Part shown: positions 8,204-17,981 of the stretch, in pieces
Numbering within the stretch: position 1 is the first letter of the stretch
How the letters are laid out: every line of letters starts with the position of its first letter
Position numbers and translations under genes: made by a program
Notes under the pieces: model-generated
Seen by the model: the letters and a program-made list of their open reading frames with translations, nothing else
Told to the model about the DNA's origin: nothing
Database searches by the model: none
DNA from: Macromonas bipunctata
Lineage (GTDB): Bacteria > Pseudomonadota > Gammaproteobacteria > Burkholderiales > Burkholderiaceae_C
Length of the DNA: 64,000 nucleotides
Assembly (NCBI RefSeq): GCF_002837135.1
Contig: NZ_NWBQ01000005.1
Location: 17,129-81,128 of the forward strand
Direction of reading: 5' to 3'

Positions 8204-11200
8204 TCAATAAGCGTGGGGCGTGACGTGGCTCTTGGCCCAGTCCAGCAGCGGGACGTAGAGCCGCTTCGCCCAGTCGGCCAGCTGGCCATCATGCGCCAAG
8301 GCAAAAAAGTCGGGGTACTGGCGCGCCAGGCAGGGCTCGGCCCCTTCGGGCTGGAGGCCCGCGCCGAAGCTGTCGCCTTCGTAAGCGGTGCGTGCCTTGG
8401 TGGGGCTGCCGGGGTCGGGCGCCAGCGCCAGCGCGGTTTTCAGGGGCACGGGCAGCGGCCGCTGCATGCCTGCCCGCCAGGCCTCCAGCACCATGCCCAG
8501 CTGGGCCTGGGCGGTGTCGATGGGCATGGGGCGGATATCGAGCCACGCGTCCTGCCCCACGGCGCGCGCACCCACGGGCTGGCCCAGCGCCGCCGCGCCC
8601 AGCAAGCGCAGCCACAGCGGCAGCAGCTTGTCGGGGCGTGGCTCGCCCTTCTTGTCCAGCCACTTGCTGGCCTGCAACACCAGCCAGACCGGGGTGTCGG
8701 CGCCAGCATCGGAAAGGTGCAGCCCGTCCACCCAGTCCTCCAGCACCACGTCCTGATACTGGTAGCGCACCGCCAAACGCGGCGCAGGCCGGGGGTAATC
8801 GCACTGGGCCTGGTGCCAGGCCTCGGCCATGGCGTCCAGCACGGTGCCCAGTTCGGCCTGCTCGCACTCGCCCAACGCTTTGACCGGCAACGCCCCGGCC
8901 AGGCGCTGGCGCTCCAGCGCGCGTTGCACGTGCGCCTTCAGGCCCGACGCATCCAGGCCCGCCGGCCAGGCGCCGGTTTGTTGCTGCAGCAGCTGGTACC
9001 GCTCCAGGCCGTCGATCTGGAACGGCTCCACGTCGGCGTCGGGTTCCTCGTCCCGCTCAAACGCGATGGCAAAGCGGTCGCGGAAGAACGCCTTCACCGG
9101 GTTGCGCAGAAACCAGTCCAGGCGCTGGAAGGTCAGCGGCACCTCGGGGTCGGGCACGAACGCAGGCAGCGGCGGCACGGGTTGCGGCATCAGCGTGGCG
9201 GGGGTTTCGCCTTCATCGCCTGTATCGCCAGCGGTACTGTGCAGATTGCGCCATTCGTGCGCGTAGGTGGCCAGCGCGGAGTCATGCTCAAAGTAACGTC
9301 GGCTGAAAGGTTGCAGCGGGTGCTCCGTGGTGCGTTGCTGGATCGCGTCCTCGCCCCACAGCGCGCCCAAGTAATCGCGCAGTTGCGACACCAGCACCGA
9401 CGGCGGCTGTTCGGTGTTGTCGCGCACGCTGCGCCCGCTCCAGCCGATGTAAAGCGCGCGCCGCGCCGACAGCAAGGCCTCCAGCATGAGCTGGCGGTCG
9501 TCGTACTGGCGCGAACGGTCGCCGGGGCGGTACTGCCCCTTCTGGCGCATCAAATCGAAATCGCTGTACAGGGTGCGGCGCGGGTAGTCGCCGTCGTTCA
9601 TGCCCAGCAGGCACACCACCTCGAACGGTACCGCACGCATCGGCATCAGGGTGCAAAAGGTGACCCCGCCTGCGCGGAACTTGTGCTCCAGCGACGGCAC
9701 TTCAATCGCCTCCAGCCACGCTTGGGCAAAATCGGCCAACGGCAATGGTTCGTCAAAGCGGGCCTGTTCGCAGGCTTGCAGCCACGTGGCCAAGCCGTCC
9801 TCCAGCAGGCCCAGCACGGCGCGGTCGGTGTCGTCGGTGGCCAGAAACAGCGCGTCCAGCAACGTGCGCGCACGTTCGGCCCACAGCAGGGGCGTGGCGG
9901 TGCGGGCGGTTTGCGCCACCCAGTCCATCAGCGTGCGCAACAGGTGGGCCAGGCCGCCCGCCAGCTCGGCGTCCAGCCCGCCCACTTCGGCGTACGGGGC
10001 AATGTGTTGCCACGGCGTGCCGGTGGTGTTCAAGTCCAGCGCCGCATCGCCCACCGCATAGCCCAGCAACATGCGTTGCAGGCCGAACCAGGCGCTGTTT
10101 TGGTCGCCGCATGCGCCCAGCCCCAGCGCCTGACGGTGCGCTTCGTTCAAGCCCCAGCGGATGCCCGCACCCTCCATCCACTGCGTCAGCGTGGGCAGAT
10201 CGGCGTTGTCGATGCCAAAACGTGCGGCCACGGCGGGCACTTCCAGCACGTCCACCAGCTCGCTCATGCCACAGCGTTGGCGCGGCAGCTTCAGCAACCA
10301 CTCCAGCGCCAGAATCAGCGGGCTGCTGGATTTGGCGCTCACGTCGGCAATGTCGTAGGGAATATGGCGCGGGTCGTTGCGCTTATGCTGGTCGAACACG
10401 GCGCGGATGGCGGGCGCCATCTGCTCGATGTCGGGCACCATCACCACCACATCACGCGGTTGCAAAGGCGACACACCGGCTGGGGCATGGGCCGGATCCA
10501 GCAAGTGCAGCAGCTGGTCGTGCAGGATTTCCAGCTCCCGCACGCGGCTGTGCGCCACGTGGAAGGTGATGGAACGGTCGTGAACGGGCAAGGGCCGTGG
10601 CACAACGGCGGCATCGCCCGGCAAGGGCAAGGGTTCCAAATCGCGGATGAGGCGCTGCACCTGCAACAGCATCGGTGTCGCGTCGTCGCTGTCGTCCTCG
10701 TCAAACAGGTCGATCTTGAGGGCCGGAAAATCTTTGCGCGTTTGCGCGGCATCGTCGAACTCATCCAACAGCCGGATGAAATCGCGCCCCTGCCGCCCCC
10801 AGGCCGCCAGCAGCGGGTGGGCGTGGTGGTGCATGTCCTGCAACGGCACCGCCGCCAGCGCCTGGCCCGCGCGCGGGGTCTGGCGCTGACGCTGACTGCG
10901 AAACAGCTCGCGCCCATCCATGATGTCGCCCCAGTAGTAGCGGCACGGGTTGGGCACCGCCAGCAGCACCTGGGTGTAGCGGCTCAACGCCGCCAGCACT
11001 TGCAACGTAGACCACGGCATGTGGCTCATGCCAAACACCACCACCCGGCGCGCCACGCGGCCGGTGTAATCCGCATCCGGCTGTTGCAGGCGCTGCAGCA
11101 CTTTCTGGTGCAAATAGGGCCGGATCGCTTGCTCGCGCCCGGGCTCCAGCGTGGCCAGCACGGCACGCCACAGCAGCGGCTGCCAGCGTTGCTCGGCGGG

Positions 11201-11761
11201 CACCGGCGCTTCCACGCCGTTGTGGCCGATCAGCACGTCGCGCCCTTGGTGCCAGGCCTGCAACCAGTCGGCGCGGTAGTTCTGGTACTGGTCGAACAAG
11301 TCGGCCAGCCGGACGGCCAGCTGCAAGTGGCGCTCAGGCTCCTCGGGCTTGAGGTAGCCGCGCACGGGCGCAAAGTCGGGCAGCTCCAGCAGGCCGGGCA
11401 GCACTTTCATCAGCCGCCACGTCATGGGGATCTTGTCCAGCGGCGAATCGCGCGGCACCGCCGCCGCGCCCAGCACCTGGCGGTAGGTGCGCCACAAAAA
11501 GCGGCTGGGCAGCTCCACCCGCGTGGCCGCACACACGCCCGTGGTGGCGGCCATTTCCATCTTGAACCACTCGGCAATGCCGTTGCTTTGCACCAGCACC
11601 ACCTCTTGCTCCAGCGGGGCCAGCGGGTGCTGGGCCAGCCACTGCATCACGGCGTGGGCCAGCCAATCCAGCCGGTTGCCGTGCAGGGTGATCAAGCCCG
11701 GCGTGAGGGGCGCGGGCGACTGAAAGTCATCGGTAACAACACTATCGGCGGGCAAGGACAC
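8204..11761 (-). CDS. recC: Exodeoxyribonuclease V subunit gamma, RecC
   Basis: 1185 residues, of the usual RecC size. It has the inactive helicase-like N-terminal half (LITLHGNRLDWLAHAVMQWLAQ, VQSNGIAEWFKMEMA), the conserved VFGMSHMPWSTLQVLAALSR stretch, the CLLGMNDGDYPR motif and the C-terminal inactive nuclease fold. RecC splits the duplex and scans for Chi. The first codon is GTG, with AAGG eight bases upstream on the minus strand. A TATAGT hexamer at 11794-11799 (minus strand) could be the -10 of a local promoter, but no convincing -35 was seen. It is the first of three coupled rec genes. Confidence 0.95.
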   Translation of the reverse strand: MSLPADSVVTDDFQSPAPLTPGLITLHGNRLDWLAHAVMQWLAQHPLAPLEQEVVLVQSNGIAEWFKMEMAATTGVCAATRVELPSRFLWRTYRQVLGAAAVPRDSPLDKIPMTWRLMKVLPGLLELPDFAPVRGYLKPEEPERHLQLAVRLADLFDQYQNYRADWLQAWHQGRDVLIGHNGVEAPVPAEQRWQPLLWRAVLATLEPGREQAIRPYLHQKVLQRLQQPDADYTGRVARRVVVFGMSHMPWSTLQVLAALSRYTQVLLAVPNPCRYYWGDIMDGRELFRSQRQRQTPRAGQALAAVPLQDMHHHAHPLLAAWGRQGRDFIRLLDEFDDAAQTRKDFPALKIDLFDEDDSDDATPMLLQVQRLIRDLEPLPLPGDAAVVPRPLPVHDRSITFHVAHSRVRELEILHDQLLHLLDPAHAPAGVSPLQPRDVVVMVPDIEQMAPAIRAVFDQHKRNDPRHIPYDIADVSAKSSSPLILALEWLLKLPRQRCGMSELVDVLEVPAVAARFGIDNADLPTLTQWMEGAGIRWGLNEAHRQALGLGACGDQNSAWFGLQRMLLGYAVGDAALDLNTTGTPWQHIAPYAEVGGLDAELAGGLAHLLRTLMDWVAQTARTATPLLWAERARTLLDALFLATDDTDRAVLGLLEDGLATWLQACEQARFDEPLPLADFAQAWLEAIEVPSLEHKFRAGGVTFCTLMPMRAVPFEVVCLLGMNDGDYPRRTLYSDFDLMRQKGQYRPGDRSRQYDDRQLMLEALLSARRALYIGWSGRSVRDNTEQPPSVLVSQLRDYLGALWGEDAIQQRTTEHPLQPFSRRYFEHDSALATYAHEWRNLHSTAGDTGDEGETPATLMPQPVPPLPAFVPDPEVPLTFQRLDWFLRNPVKAFFRDRFAIAFERDEEPDADVEPFQIDGLERYQLLQQQTGAWPAGLDASGLKAHVQRALERQRLAGALPVKALGECEQAELGTVLDAMAEAWHQAQCDYPRPAPRLAVRYQYQDVVLEDWVDGLHLSDAGADTPVWLVLQASKWLDKKGEPRPDKLLPLWLRLLGAAALGQPVGARAVGQDAWLDIRPMPIDTAQAQLGMVLEAWRAGMQRPLPVPLKTALALAPDPGSPTKARTAYEGDSFGAGLQPEGAEPCLARQYPDFFALAHDGQLADWAKRLYVPLLDWAKSHVTPHAY

Positions 11762-11815
11762 GGCGGGGGCCTTTCAGGGCTGGAGACCAGCCACTATAAC
11801 GCCAGCCGCGCCGGT

Positions 11816-12847
11816 TCAGAATGCTGCTGGTGGCAATGCGTCCAGCCAGCGGTTGATGCGTTCGGCCATCGGCGCGGTCGCCTTGGGGGCACGGATGTCG
11901 CCTGCCAAAATGTGCTGGCCCACCGATTCGCTGTACGTGACAGCCTCCAGCGTCTTATTCGGGCTGCCGATGCGCGCAAACGCCACCTCAATTTCAGCGG
12001 GATCCACGGTCTGGTCACGCTGCGAGTACAGCACCAGCACCGGGGTCTTGAAGCGCGACAGGTCGCTCTCTCGCACACGCTCGACCAGCGCCATCATGGG
12101 GAACAGCGCACGGGTGGCGTAACGCCCCGTCCAGCCCTGCGCCTCCTGGGGGTCGGTGGACACTTCACCGCGCATCTCGCCCTCCAGCGCCAGCGCCAGC
12201 TGCTGGCCCCACGGGCCGTTGATGAGTTCGGAGCGTTTGTCCTTCGGCCCAAAGTTGGGTGACACCAGCACATAGGCGCTCACGCCATCGCCTTCGGGCC
12301 GCATGGCCAGCCAAGTGCCCAGCGTGCCGCCGGTGGACGTACCAATGACCAACACCTTGTCGCCCAGTTGGCGGCCAATGCGCACCGCCTCCACCGCATC
12401 GGCCAGCCAGTCCTGCACGGTGGCCTCCCCCATCGCTTCGCCCGTGCGGCCATTGCCCACCAAACGGGTGTAGAACTGGTTGGCCCCAAGGTGGCGTGCC
12501 ACCAGATCCGGCAATGGCGACAGCTCCAGCCGCGAGGCCGAGAACCCGTGCAAATACACCACCGCCCACGGCGTGCGCTGCCCCACCGCACCGTGCCAGA
12601 CCACGCCCTTGGCGGTGCCGGGCCGGATGTCGGGGTACGCCGCCTCGCTGTGCGCCAGCCAGGCGTCCAGCTCCAGCAGGTTGGCGGGCGGCGCGGCGCG
12701 CGGGGCCGGGGCCTCGGGGCCAAAGCGGTTGCGCGGGCCCAGCACCAGCAATAACGCCACCACCAGCACGGCCCAGGCCAGCCGCAACCACCAGCGGCGT
12801 GGCGCCGCAGAACGGGTATCAAACAAGCGACGAGTGGCCATGCTCAC
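11816..12847 (-). CDS. Membrane-anchored alpha/beta hydrolase
   Basis: 343 residues if read from GTG at 12847, which overlaps the murB stop as GTGA, or 341 from ATG at 12841. A basic N-terminus (RRLFDTRSAAPRRWW) and one hydrophobic helix (about residues 20-35) anchor it, probably with the catalytic domain in the periplasm. The hydrolase fold shows the VVYLHGFSASR oxyanion strand, a GTSTGG nucleophile elbow near residue 170, an acid in PVLVLYSQRDQTVDPAE, and a late His in ESVGQHIL. The Ser-to-Thr pattern GTSTGG (Ser in the third place) is a valid elbow. Substrate is unknown. It lies between murB and recC on the same strand. Confidence 0.75.
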   Translation of the reverse strand: MSMATRRLFDTRSAAPRRWWLRLAWAVLVVALLLVLGPRNRFGPEAPAPRAAPPANLLELDAWLAHSEAAYPDIRPGTAKGVVWHGAVGQRTPWAVVYLHGFSASRLELSPLPDLVARHLGANQFYTRLVGNGRTGEAMGEATVQDWLADAVEAVRIGRQLGDKVLVIGTSTGGTLGTWLAMRPEGDGVSAYVLVSPNFGPKDKRSELINGPWGQQLALALEGEMRGEVSTDPQEAQGWTGRYATRALFPMMALVERVRESDLSRFKTPVLVLYSQRDQTVDPAEIEVAFARIGSPNKTLEAVTYSESVGQHILAGDIRAPKATAPMAERINRWLDALPPAAF

Positions 12848-13896
12848 ACCACCACGGGTTCAGGTTCCAGCCGAATACCGAACCGCTCGTACACACTGGT
12901 CTGGATCGCACGGGCCAACGTCATCACCTCACCGCCCGTGCAGGGGTGCTCGGCATCGCCCCGGTTCACCAACACCAAAGCCTGTTTGTCGTACACACCG
13001 GCATGGCCCACGGTTTTGCCTTTCCAGCCACAGGCATCAATCAGCCAACCGGCGGCCAGCTTGATGCTGCCATCGGGCATGGGGTAATGCACCACCTTGG
13101 GGTCGCGGCCTATGATGTCGGCGCACTGCTCGGGCGTGACGGTCGGATTCTTGAAAAAACTGCCCGCATTGCCGATCTGGGCCGGGTCGGGCAACTTGGC
13201 ACGCCGAATGGCACAGATCCAGTCAAACACCTGCTGCGCGGTGGGCACGCTGATACCGGTTTCGGCCATCTTGCGCTCCAAGTCCAAATACCCCAGCACT
13301 GGCCGCCACGGCTTGGGCAACCAGAAGCGCACCCGCGTGATGAGTGCCCGCCCCGCCAACCCATAACCACCACCAGCGGGCGGCACGTGCTTGAACACCG
13401 AATCGCGGTAGCCAAAACCGCACTGCGCCGCCTCCAAACTGAAGGGGGCCCCCGTTTCCAGATCCATCGCGTCCAGCGAATGGAAACGGTCTTGCAGCTC
13501 CACGCCGTAAGCGCCGATGTTCTGCACGGGCGACGCGCCCACCGTGCCCGGAATCAGCGCCATGTTCTCCAGCCCCGGCCAGCCTTGCGTCAGCGTCCAA
13601 GCCACAAACTGGTGCCAGCTTTCGCCCGCACCGGCTTCCACCAAGTAACCCTTATCGGTTTCCTGCACCAAACGGCGGCCCAGTATCTCCACCTTGAGCA
13701 CCAGGCGCTTGACATCGCCGGTCAGCACCAGATTGCTCCCACCCCCCAGCACCAGCACATCGTCCGCGCGCCAGTCCGGGTGGCGGATCAGGGCTTCCAG
13801 CTCAAGCTCAGAACGGATGCGCGCCAACCGCGCGGCGCGGGCTGCGATGCCAAAAGTATTGAAGGGCTGCAACGCCACGTTTTTCTCGACTAACAT
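12844..13896 (-). CDS. murB: UDP-N-acetylenolpyruvoylglucosamine reductase
   Basis: A 350-residue FAD enzyme that reduces UDP-GlcNAc-enolpyruvate to UDP-MurNAc in peptidoglycan synthesis. Visible marks are the N-terminal NTFGIAARA, the FAD-binding [10 protein letters not shown] and the [17 protein letters not shown] signature. The NAGSFFKNP segment carries the catalytic Ser proton donor. The length and the extra C-terminal segment fit the type I (E. coli-like) enzyme. The downstream hydrolase overlaps its stop. It is divergent from yajQ across 118 bp. Confidence 0.96.
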   Translation of the reverse strand: MLVEKNVALQPFNTFGIAARAARLARIRSELELEALIRHPDWRADDVLVLGGGSNLVLTGDVKRLVLKVEILGRRLVQETDKGYLVEAGAGESWHQFVAWTLTQGWPGLENMALIPGTVGASPVQNIGAYGVELQDRFHSLDAMDLETGAPFSLEAAQCGFGYRDSVFKHVPPAGGGYGLAGRALITRVRFWLPKPWRPVLGYLDLERKMAETGISVPTAQQVFDWICAIRRAKLPDPAQIGNAGSFFKNPTVTPEQCADIIGRDPKVVHYPMPDGSIKLAAGWLIDACGWKGKTVGHAGVYDKQALVLVNRGDAEHPCTGGEVMTLARAIQTSVYERFGIRLEPEPVVV

Positions 13897-14014
13897 CAGC
13901 GCATTGTCGCACCGCCAGCGCCGCTTTCAGGCCTGCACGCCGTGCAGCGGGGCCACACACAGGCACCGCCCCACCCCTTTTACCACCCTATCCAACTTTC
14001 TCAAGGATCAACGT

Positions 14015-14500
14015 ATGCCTTCCTTTGACACCACCCTCGAAGCCGACATGGTCGAAGTCAAGAACGCCGTCGAACAAACCCTCAAAGAAATCGGCACCCG
14101 CTTCGACTTCAAAGGCACCAGCGCCACCTTGGAACTCAAGGACAAGGACATCACCCTGATCGGCGACAGCGACTTCCAGTTGCAGCAAATCGACGACATC
14201 CTGCGCAACAAGCTCACCAAACGCAAGGTCGATGTGCGCTTCCTGGACGCGGGCAAGGTCGAAAAAATCGGCGGTGACAAGGTCAAGCAAGTGCTCAAGG
14301 TGCGCAACGGCATCAGCACCGAAGACGGCAAAAAAATCCAGCAAGCCATCAAGGCCAGCAAAATGAAAGTGCAAGCCGCCATCCAAGACGGCAAAGTGCG
14401 CGTTACCGGTGCCAAGCGCGACGACCTGCAAGCCGCGATGGCCCTCATCCGCAAAGAGATGAGCGAGCTGCCACTGGGCTACGACAACTTCCGCGACTGA
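14015..14500 (+). CDS. yajQ: YajQ family cyclic di-GMP-binding protein
   Basis: A 161-residue protein that is almost all YajQ family: it begins [21 protein letters not shown] and contains [17 protein letters not shown] and the end [12 protein letters not shown]. It forms two ferredoxin-like repeats. Members bind nucleotides, c-di-GMP in Xanthomonas and tRNA or nucleic acid in older reports, and some act as transcription co-regulators. The ATG at 14015 has AAGGA at 14003-14007. The downstream neighbour is the McrB-like gene, 63 bp away. From memory, related genomes keep murB, yajQ and plsY close together, so the restriction pair looks inserted here. Confidence 0.94.
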   Translation: MPSFDTTLEADMVEVKNAVEQTLKEIGTRFDFKGTSATLELKDKDITLIGDSDFQLQQIDDILRNKLTKRKVDVRFLDAGKVEKIGGDKVKQVLKVRNGISTEDGKKIQQAIKASKMKVQAAIQDGKVRVTGAKRDDLQAAMALIRKEMSELPLGYDNFRD

Positions 14501-14563
14501 ACCTGACTGAGTGACCCCGCACGCTCCCACAAGCGTTCAAAACTTCATGAAAAAGCAGTAACT

Positions 14564-16615
14564 ATGGTCAATTTTCAAGAACAGTACGCCTTGTGGGATA
14601 AGTTTCTATCGAAGTGGCCTGTCTCCCGCTTGGAATCAATGACGTTGGATGAATACAGCCTCGCGGGGTCACAAGACAGCTTCACCTACTGGATCGAATC
14701 GCGTCTTGACAAGATGGGCAGCATCTGGGGCGGATCATCGTTCAAGTTCGGCGTTTATTCCCGGAGGAACACTGAACACAGAGAAAACGATAACACCCGC
14801 TCCTACTCGCCCACCCACGGCTGGCTTACATCGCTGGGCGAAACGGCAGAAGTAGCCTTTGAGCAGGTACGCTGCTCTATAGTTCAAGTCGCGCAATGGG
14901 CAGCTAAAGGTAAGATTGATAATATTGAATCACTATCAGGTCTAGGCGAGGTCTTCAAATGGAAAATTGCCTTCCACTACCAAGACCGCACAAACCCAAC
15001 AATCGTAAACATTTTCAAAAGTAAGTGGCTTGCAGCGTGCGTTGGTAGTACCGTAAAACAGAGCATGGCCAGTTTACAAAAAGCGACGTTGGCCAAACGT
15101 TCGCTTGAACTCGGCATTCTGGAGTTCGGGGAAGAGGTGTGGAAAGCAGTGAATCTGGAGGAGGTCGAACAACCACCGTCGCTTACAACGATTGAGACCC
15201 ACAATATGTCCACAAGCACCTGCTTCAACCGCATCTACTACGGCCCACCCGGCACCGGGAAAACCTACACACTGATGCAACTGCTCAAGCGCGATTACGA
15301 GTTGCAGGCTATGTCCATCTCTGCGGAAGAATGGCGCAGCCAGATAATTGCTGAAAAAATCGCAGTTTTGAAGTGGTGGGAAGGTGTTGCTGCTGCGTTG
15401 TATGACCTCGATGGCAAAGCCAAAGTAGCCGACATTGCAGAGCACCCTTTTGTCCGTGCTATCGCAAATGCCAAAAACCGAAGTCAAGGAATCAAACAAA
15501 CCTTATGGGGTACGCTACAGCACCATACGATTGACTCATCCGTCACTGTCAATACAAAACTCCGCATGGGGCCAGCTATATTTGACAAAACAGCTGACTC
15601 ATTTTGGCAATTCGCTGGTGAGTGGCCTGATGCTTGTGCAGACTTGATCTCACTGGTCGATCAACTTAAAGCTGGCCAACACGGTACAGCCACCGTGCAG
15701 TGCTACAGCTTCGTGACCTTCCATCAATCCTACGGCTACGAAGAATTTGTTGAGGGATTGCGCCCAGTTTTAAATGATGCCGCCGACGCGGGCGAAGTGG
15801 CGTACGAAATTCGCCCCGGCGCATTCAAGGAGTTGTGTCGCAAGGCCAGACAGGCTCCCAACCAACGCTTCGCGATGGTGATCGACGAAATCAACCGAGG
15901 CAATATCAGCAAGATTTTTGGTGAACTGATCACACTGATCGAACCAGACAAACGCGATCCACTCGATGGCAGCAGGCCACCTGTCGAGCTGACACTGGCC
16001 TATTCGGGGGAGAAGTTTTCAGTACCAGCCAACGTGGACATCATCGGCACAATGAACACGGCAGACCGCTCGCTGGCTTTGCTGGATACCGCCTTGCGCC
16101 GCCGCTTCGACTTTGTACCGCTGCTGCCCGACATCCGCGCCGAGAAAGATGCGGCTGATCCACACAGCGCACCACTGGCAGGCTTGGTGGTCACCACGGC
16201 GAACGGTGCGATTGATGTGCGGCGGATGCTGGAACGCATCAACGAACGCATCGAAGCCTTGTACGACCGCGACCACTGCATTGGCCATGCTTATTTCAAG
16301 CTGTTGGCAAATATAGCTGATGGCAATGTCCGTTTTGAAAAATTGGCCGACATCTTCCGCAATCGCATCATGCCCTTGCTGGAGGAATACTTCTTTGAAG
16401 ATTGGCACAAAATTCGGCTGATGCTGGGCGACAACCAGAAACCCGAGCCAGCCCAGTTCATTACAGAAAGCGAGGCCCACGAACAGAACTTGAGTGACTT
16501 GTTCGGCAACAACCACAGCCTAGACAGCTACGCCACCAAACGCCGCTATCAACCGCAGCCGCCAGCGTTTACCAACCCTGACGCGTACATTGGCATCTAC
16601 CAGCCCCTGTCTTGA
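14564..16615 (+). CDS. mcrB: McrB-type AAA+ GTPase subunit of a modification-dependent restriction system
   Basis: 683 residues. The N-terminal ~210 residues form a separate domain (KWPVSRLESMTLDEY, then DSFTYWIE and GSSFKFGVYSRR) that does not resemble the E. coli McrB 5-methylcytosine reader as I know it. It is probably the target-sensing part. The AAA+ motor follows: Walker A GPPGTGKT at 227-234, Walker B VIDEINRGNISKIFGEL with Asp441-Glu442, the McrB sensor GTMNTADRSLALLD at about 495-508, and an ALRRRF arginine region at about 512-517. An insert of about 150 residues separates Walker A from Walker B. The start overlaps no neighbour and mcrC follows by 10 bp. Base composition is near 50% GC in the N-terminal lines I counted, against clearly higher values around it, suggesting horizontal origin. 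Confidence 0.88.
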   Translation: MVNFQEQYALWDKFLSKWPVSRLESMTLDEYSLAGSQDSFTYWIESRLDKMGSIWGGSSFKFGVYSRRNTEHRENDNTRSYSPTHGWLTSLGETAEVAFEQVRCSIVQVAQWAAKGKIDNIESLSGLGEVFKWKIAFHYQDRTNPTIVNIFKSKWLAACVGSTVKQSMASLQKATLAKRSLELGILEFGEEVWKAVNLEEVEQPPSLTTIETHNMSTSTCFNRIYYGPPGTGKTYTLMQLLKRDYELQAMSISAEEWRSQIIAEKIAVLKWWEGVAAALYDLDGKAKVADIAEHPFVRAIANAKNRSQGIKQTLWGTLQHHTIDSSVTVNTKLRMGPAIFDKTADSFWQFAGEWPDACADLISLVDQLKAGQHGTATVQCYSFVTFHQSYGYEEFVEGLRPVLNDAADAGEVAYEIRPGAFKELCRKARQAPNQRFAMVIDEINRGNISKIFGELITLIEPDKRDPLDGSRPPVELTLAYSGEKFSVPANVDIIGTMNTADRSLALLDTALRRRFDFVPLLPDIRAEKDAADPHSAPLAGLVVTTANGAIDVRRMLERINERIEALYDRDHCIGHAYFKLLANIADGNVRFEKLADIFRNRIMPLLEEYFFEDWHKIRLMLGDNQKPEPAQFITESEAHEQNLSDLFGNNHSLDSYATKRRYQPQPPAFTNPDAYIGIYQPLS

Positions 16616-16625
16616 AGGTGGACAA

Positions 16626-17933
16626 ATGGCTGGCACCACGGTCTACGAATTTGATGCGCTGACTTCTGATGCTGCCGGCGTACCCGATGCCGTAGGTCTG
16701 CGTTCGGTGCCGCCGCCGGTGTTTGCTTGGCTGGAATCGCAGGCCCTGAAATTGGCCGAAGCAGGCGGAACCGCATGGCTGAGACTGTCTCAACGGCAAG
16801 GTCGGCGGGCCGTACAGGTGACCAGTTTCGTGGGGGTGATCCGGGCACCGGATGGGTACCAGATCGAAGTGCTACCCAAAGTCGCCAAGGCTATCGGCGG
16901 CGGGGATATTGAGGCGCGTCAGCTGCTGATTAAAATGCTTCGCTGCTTGGGTGGTTTTCGCCATATCCAGACCGACAGCGCCCAACTGGTTGCAACTCGG
17001 ATGCCGTTGCTCGAAGTGTTCATCGGTGAATTTCTGCGCGCGGTGGAGCACCTCGTCAAGCGCGGCCTGCGCAGTGATTACAAATCGCGGCAAGGCAACC
17101 TGTTTGCCTTGCGCGGCAAATTGCAGATGGCAACGCACCTGCAACGCAACCTGTGTCGTCGTGATCGCTTCTTTGCCGAGTTCGATGAATTTTCACCTGA
17201 CCGACCAGAAAACCGACTGTTGCACGCGGCATTGCGGCGCGCGCTGGCTTGGACCGGCTCGCAACCTCATCAGCAACTGGCACGCGAGCTGTGCTTTGTG
17301 TTTGCCGAGGTGTCTGCATCACAGCATCCTGCACTGGATTTCCAGCGAATCCGTTTGGATCGCAGCATGGCCCATTACGACGGGGCACTGGCGTGGGCGC
17401 GATTGATTCTGGAAAATGAATCACCACTCACCGGCGCAGGCGGCCACCGTGCGCCATCTTTGCTGTTTCCGATGGAGGCGGTCTTCGAAGCCTTCGTCGC
17501 CAAGCACATTGCCCGACAACTTGGGCCGGAATTCATGCTTCGTACGCAGGCTCGCAGTCTGTCGCTGGTCAGGCATCTCGAGAAAGATTGGTTCTACCTC
17601 AAACCCGATTTGCTGGTGCAGGCATCGAAAGTAAATCGCTTGGTGTTGGACACCAAGTGGAAGCTAATCAACAGCCAGCAGGCCACAGGCTCGGACAAGT
17701 ACGGGCTTCATCAAGCTGATTTTTACCAGTTATACGCCTATGGCCAGAACTACCTCGACAGTTCTGGCGATGTGGTGCTGATCTATCCAAAGACTGATCT
17801 TTTCGATAAAGCGTTGCCCGTGTTCAATTTCCCGAAGTCATCGGGCTTGCGCTTGTGGGTGCTACCATTTTGCTTATGGAATGAGCAATTGACATTGCCA
17901 ACATGTGGCAGCCTTAATGCTTATTTCACCTGA
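16626..17933 (+). CDS. mcrC: McrC-type endonuclease subunit
   Basis: A 435-residue McrC family protein. The family assembles on the McrB hexamer, stimulates its GTPase and supplies the nuclease. Here the N-terminal beta-rich docking region is followed by the conserved DEFSPDRPENRLLHAAL block (about residues 185-205). The PD-(D/E)xK site has Asp328 in YLKPDLLV and Asp342-Thr-Lys344 in LVLDTKWKL. The ATG at 16626 has AAGGTGG just upstream and lies 10 bp after the mcrB stop. A longer frame would overlap mcrB and lacks a better start. It faces plsY tail to tail. Confidence 0.88.
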   Translation: MAGTTVYEFDALTSDAAGVPDAVGLRSVPPPVFAWLESQALKLAEAGGTAWLRLSQRQGRRAVQVTSFVGVIRAPDGYQIEVLPKVAKAIGGGDIEARQLLIKMLRCLGGFRHIQTDSAQLVATRMPLLEVFIGEFLRAVEHLVKRGLRSDYKSRQGNLFALRGKLQMATHLQRNLCRRDRFFAEFDEFSPDRPENRLLHAALRRALAWTGSQPHQQLARELCFVFAEVSASQHPALDFQRIRLDRSMAHYDGALAWARLILENESPLTGAGGHRAPSLLFPMEAVFEAFVAKHIARQLGPEFMLRTQARSLSLVRHLEKDWFYLKPDLLVQASKVNRLVLDTKWKLINSQQATGSDKYGLHQADFYQLYAYGQNYLDSSGDVVLIYPKTDLFDKALPVFNFPKSSGLRLWVLPFCLWNEQLTLPTCGSLNAYFT

Positions 17934-17939
17934 AACATG

Positions 17940-17971
17940 AAGGGGTAGCTTCAAATCTGAAACGCCCCCTT
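17940..17971. terminator. Weak stem-loop between convergent mcrC and plsY
   Basis: AAGGGG at 17940-17945 pairs with CCCCTT at 17966-17971, with a nested TTCA/TGAA pairing inside the loop. It sits in the 48-bp gap between two convergent stops. There is no T-run on either strand, so termination is only plausible. Confidence 0.3.
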
Positions 17972-17981
17972 GATATGCACA

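Noticed and set aside
3558..12262. Very long plus-strand open frames opposite recD, recB and recC
   Set aside because: They are rich in Arg, Gln, His, Ala and Gly, have no domain sense, and mirror the codon third-position GC of the true minus-strand rec genes.
14501..17981. McrBC region as part of a phage or integrative element
   Set aside because: There is no integrase, transposase, direct repeat or other mobile gene at either end. Only the two restriction genes differ in composition.
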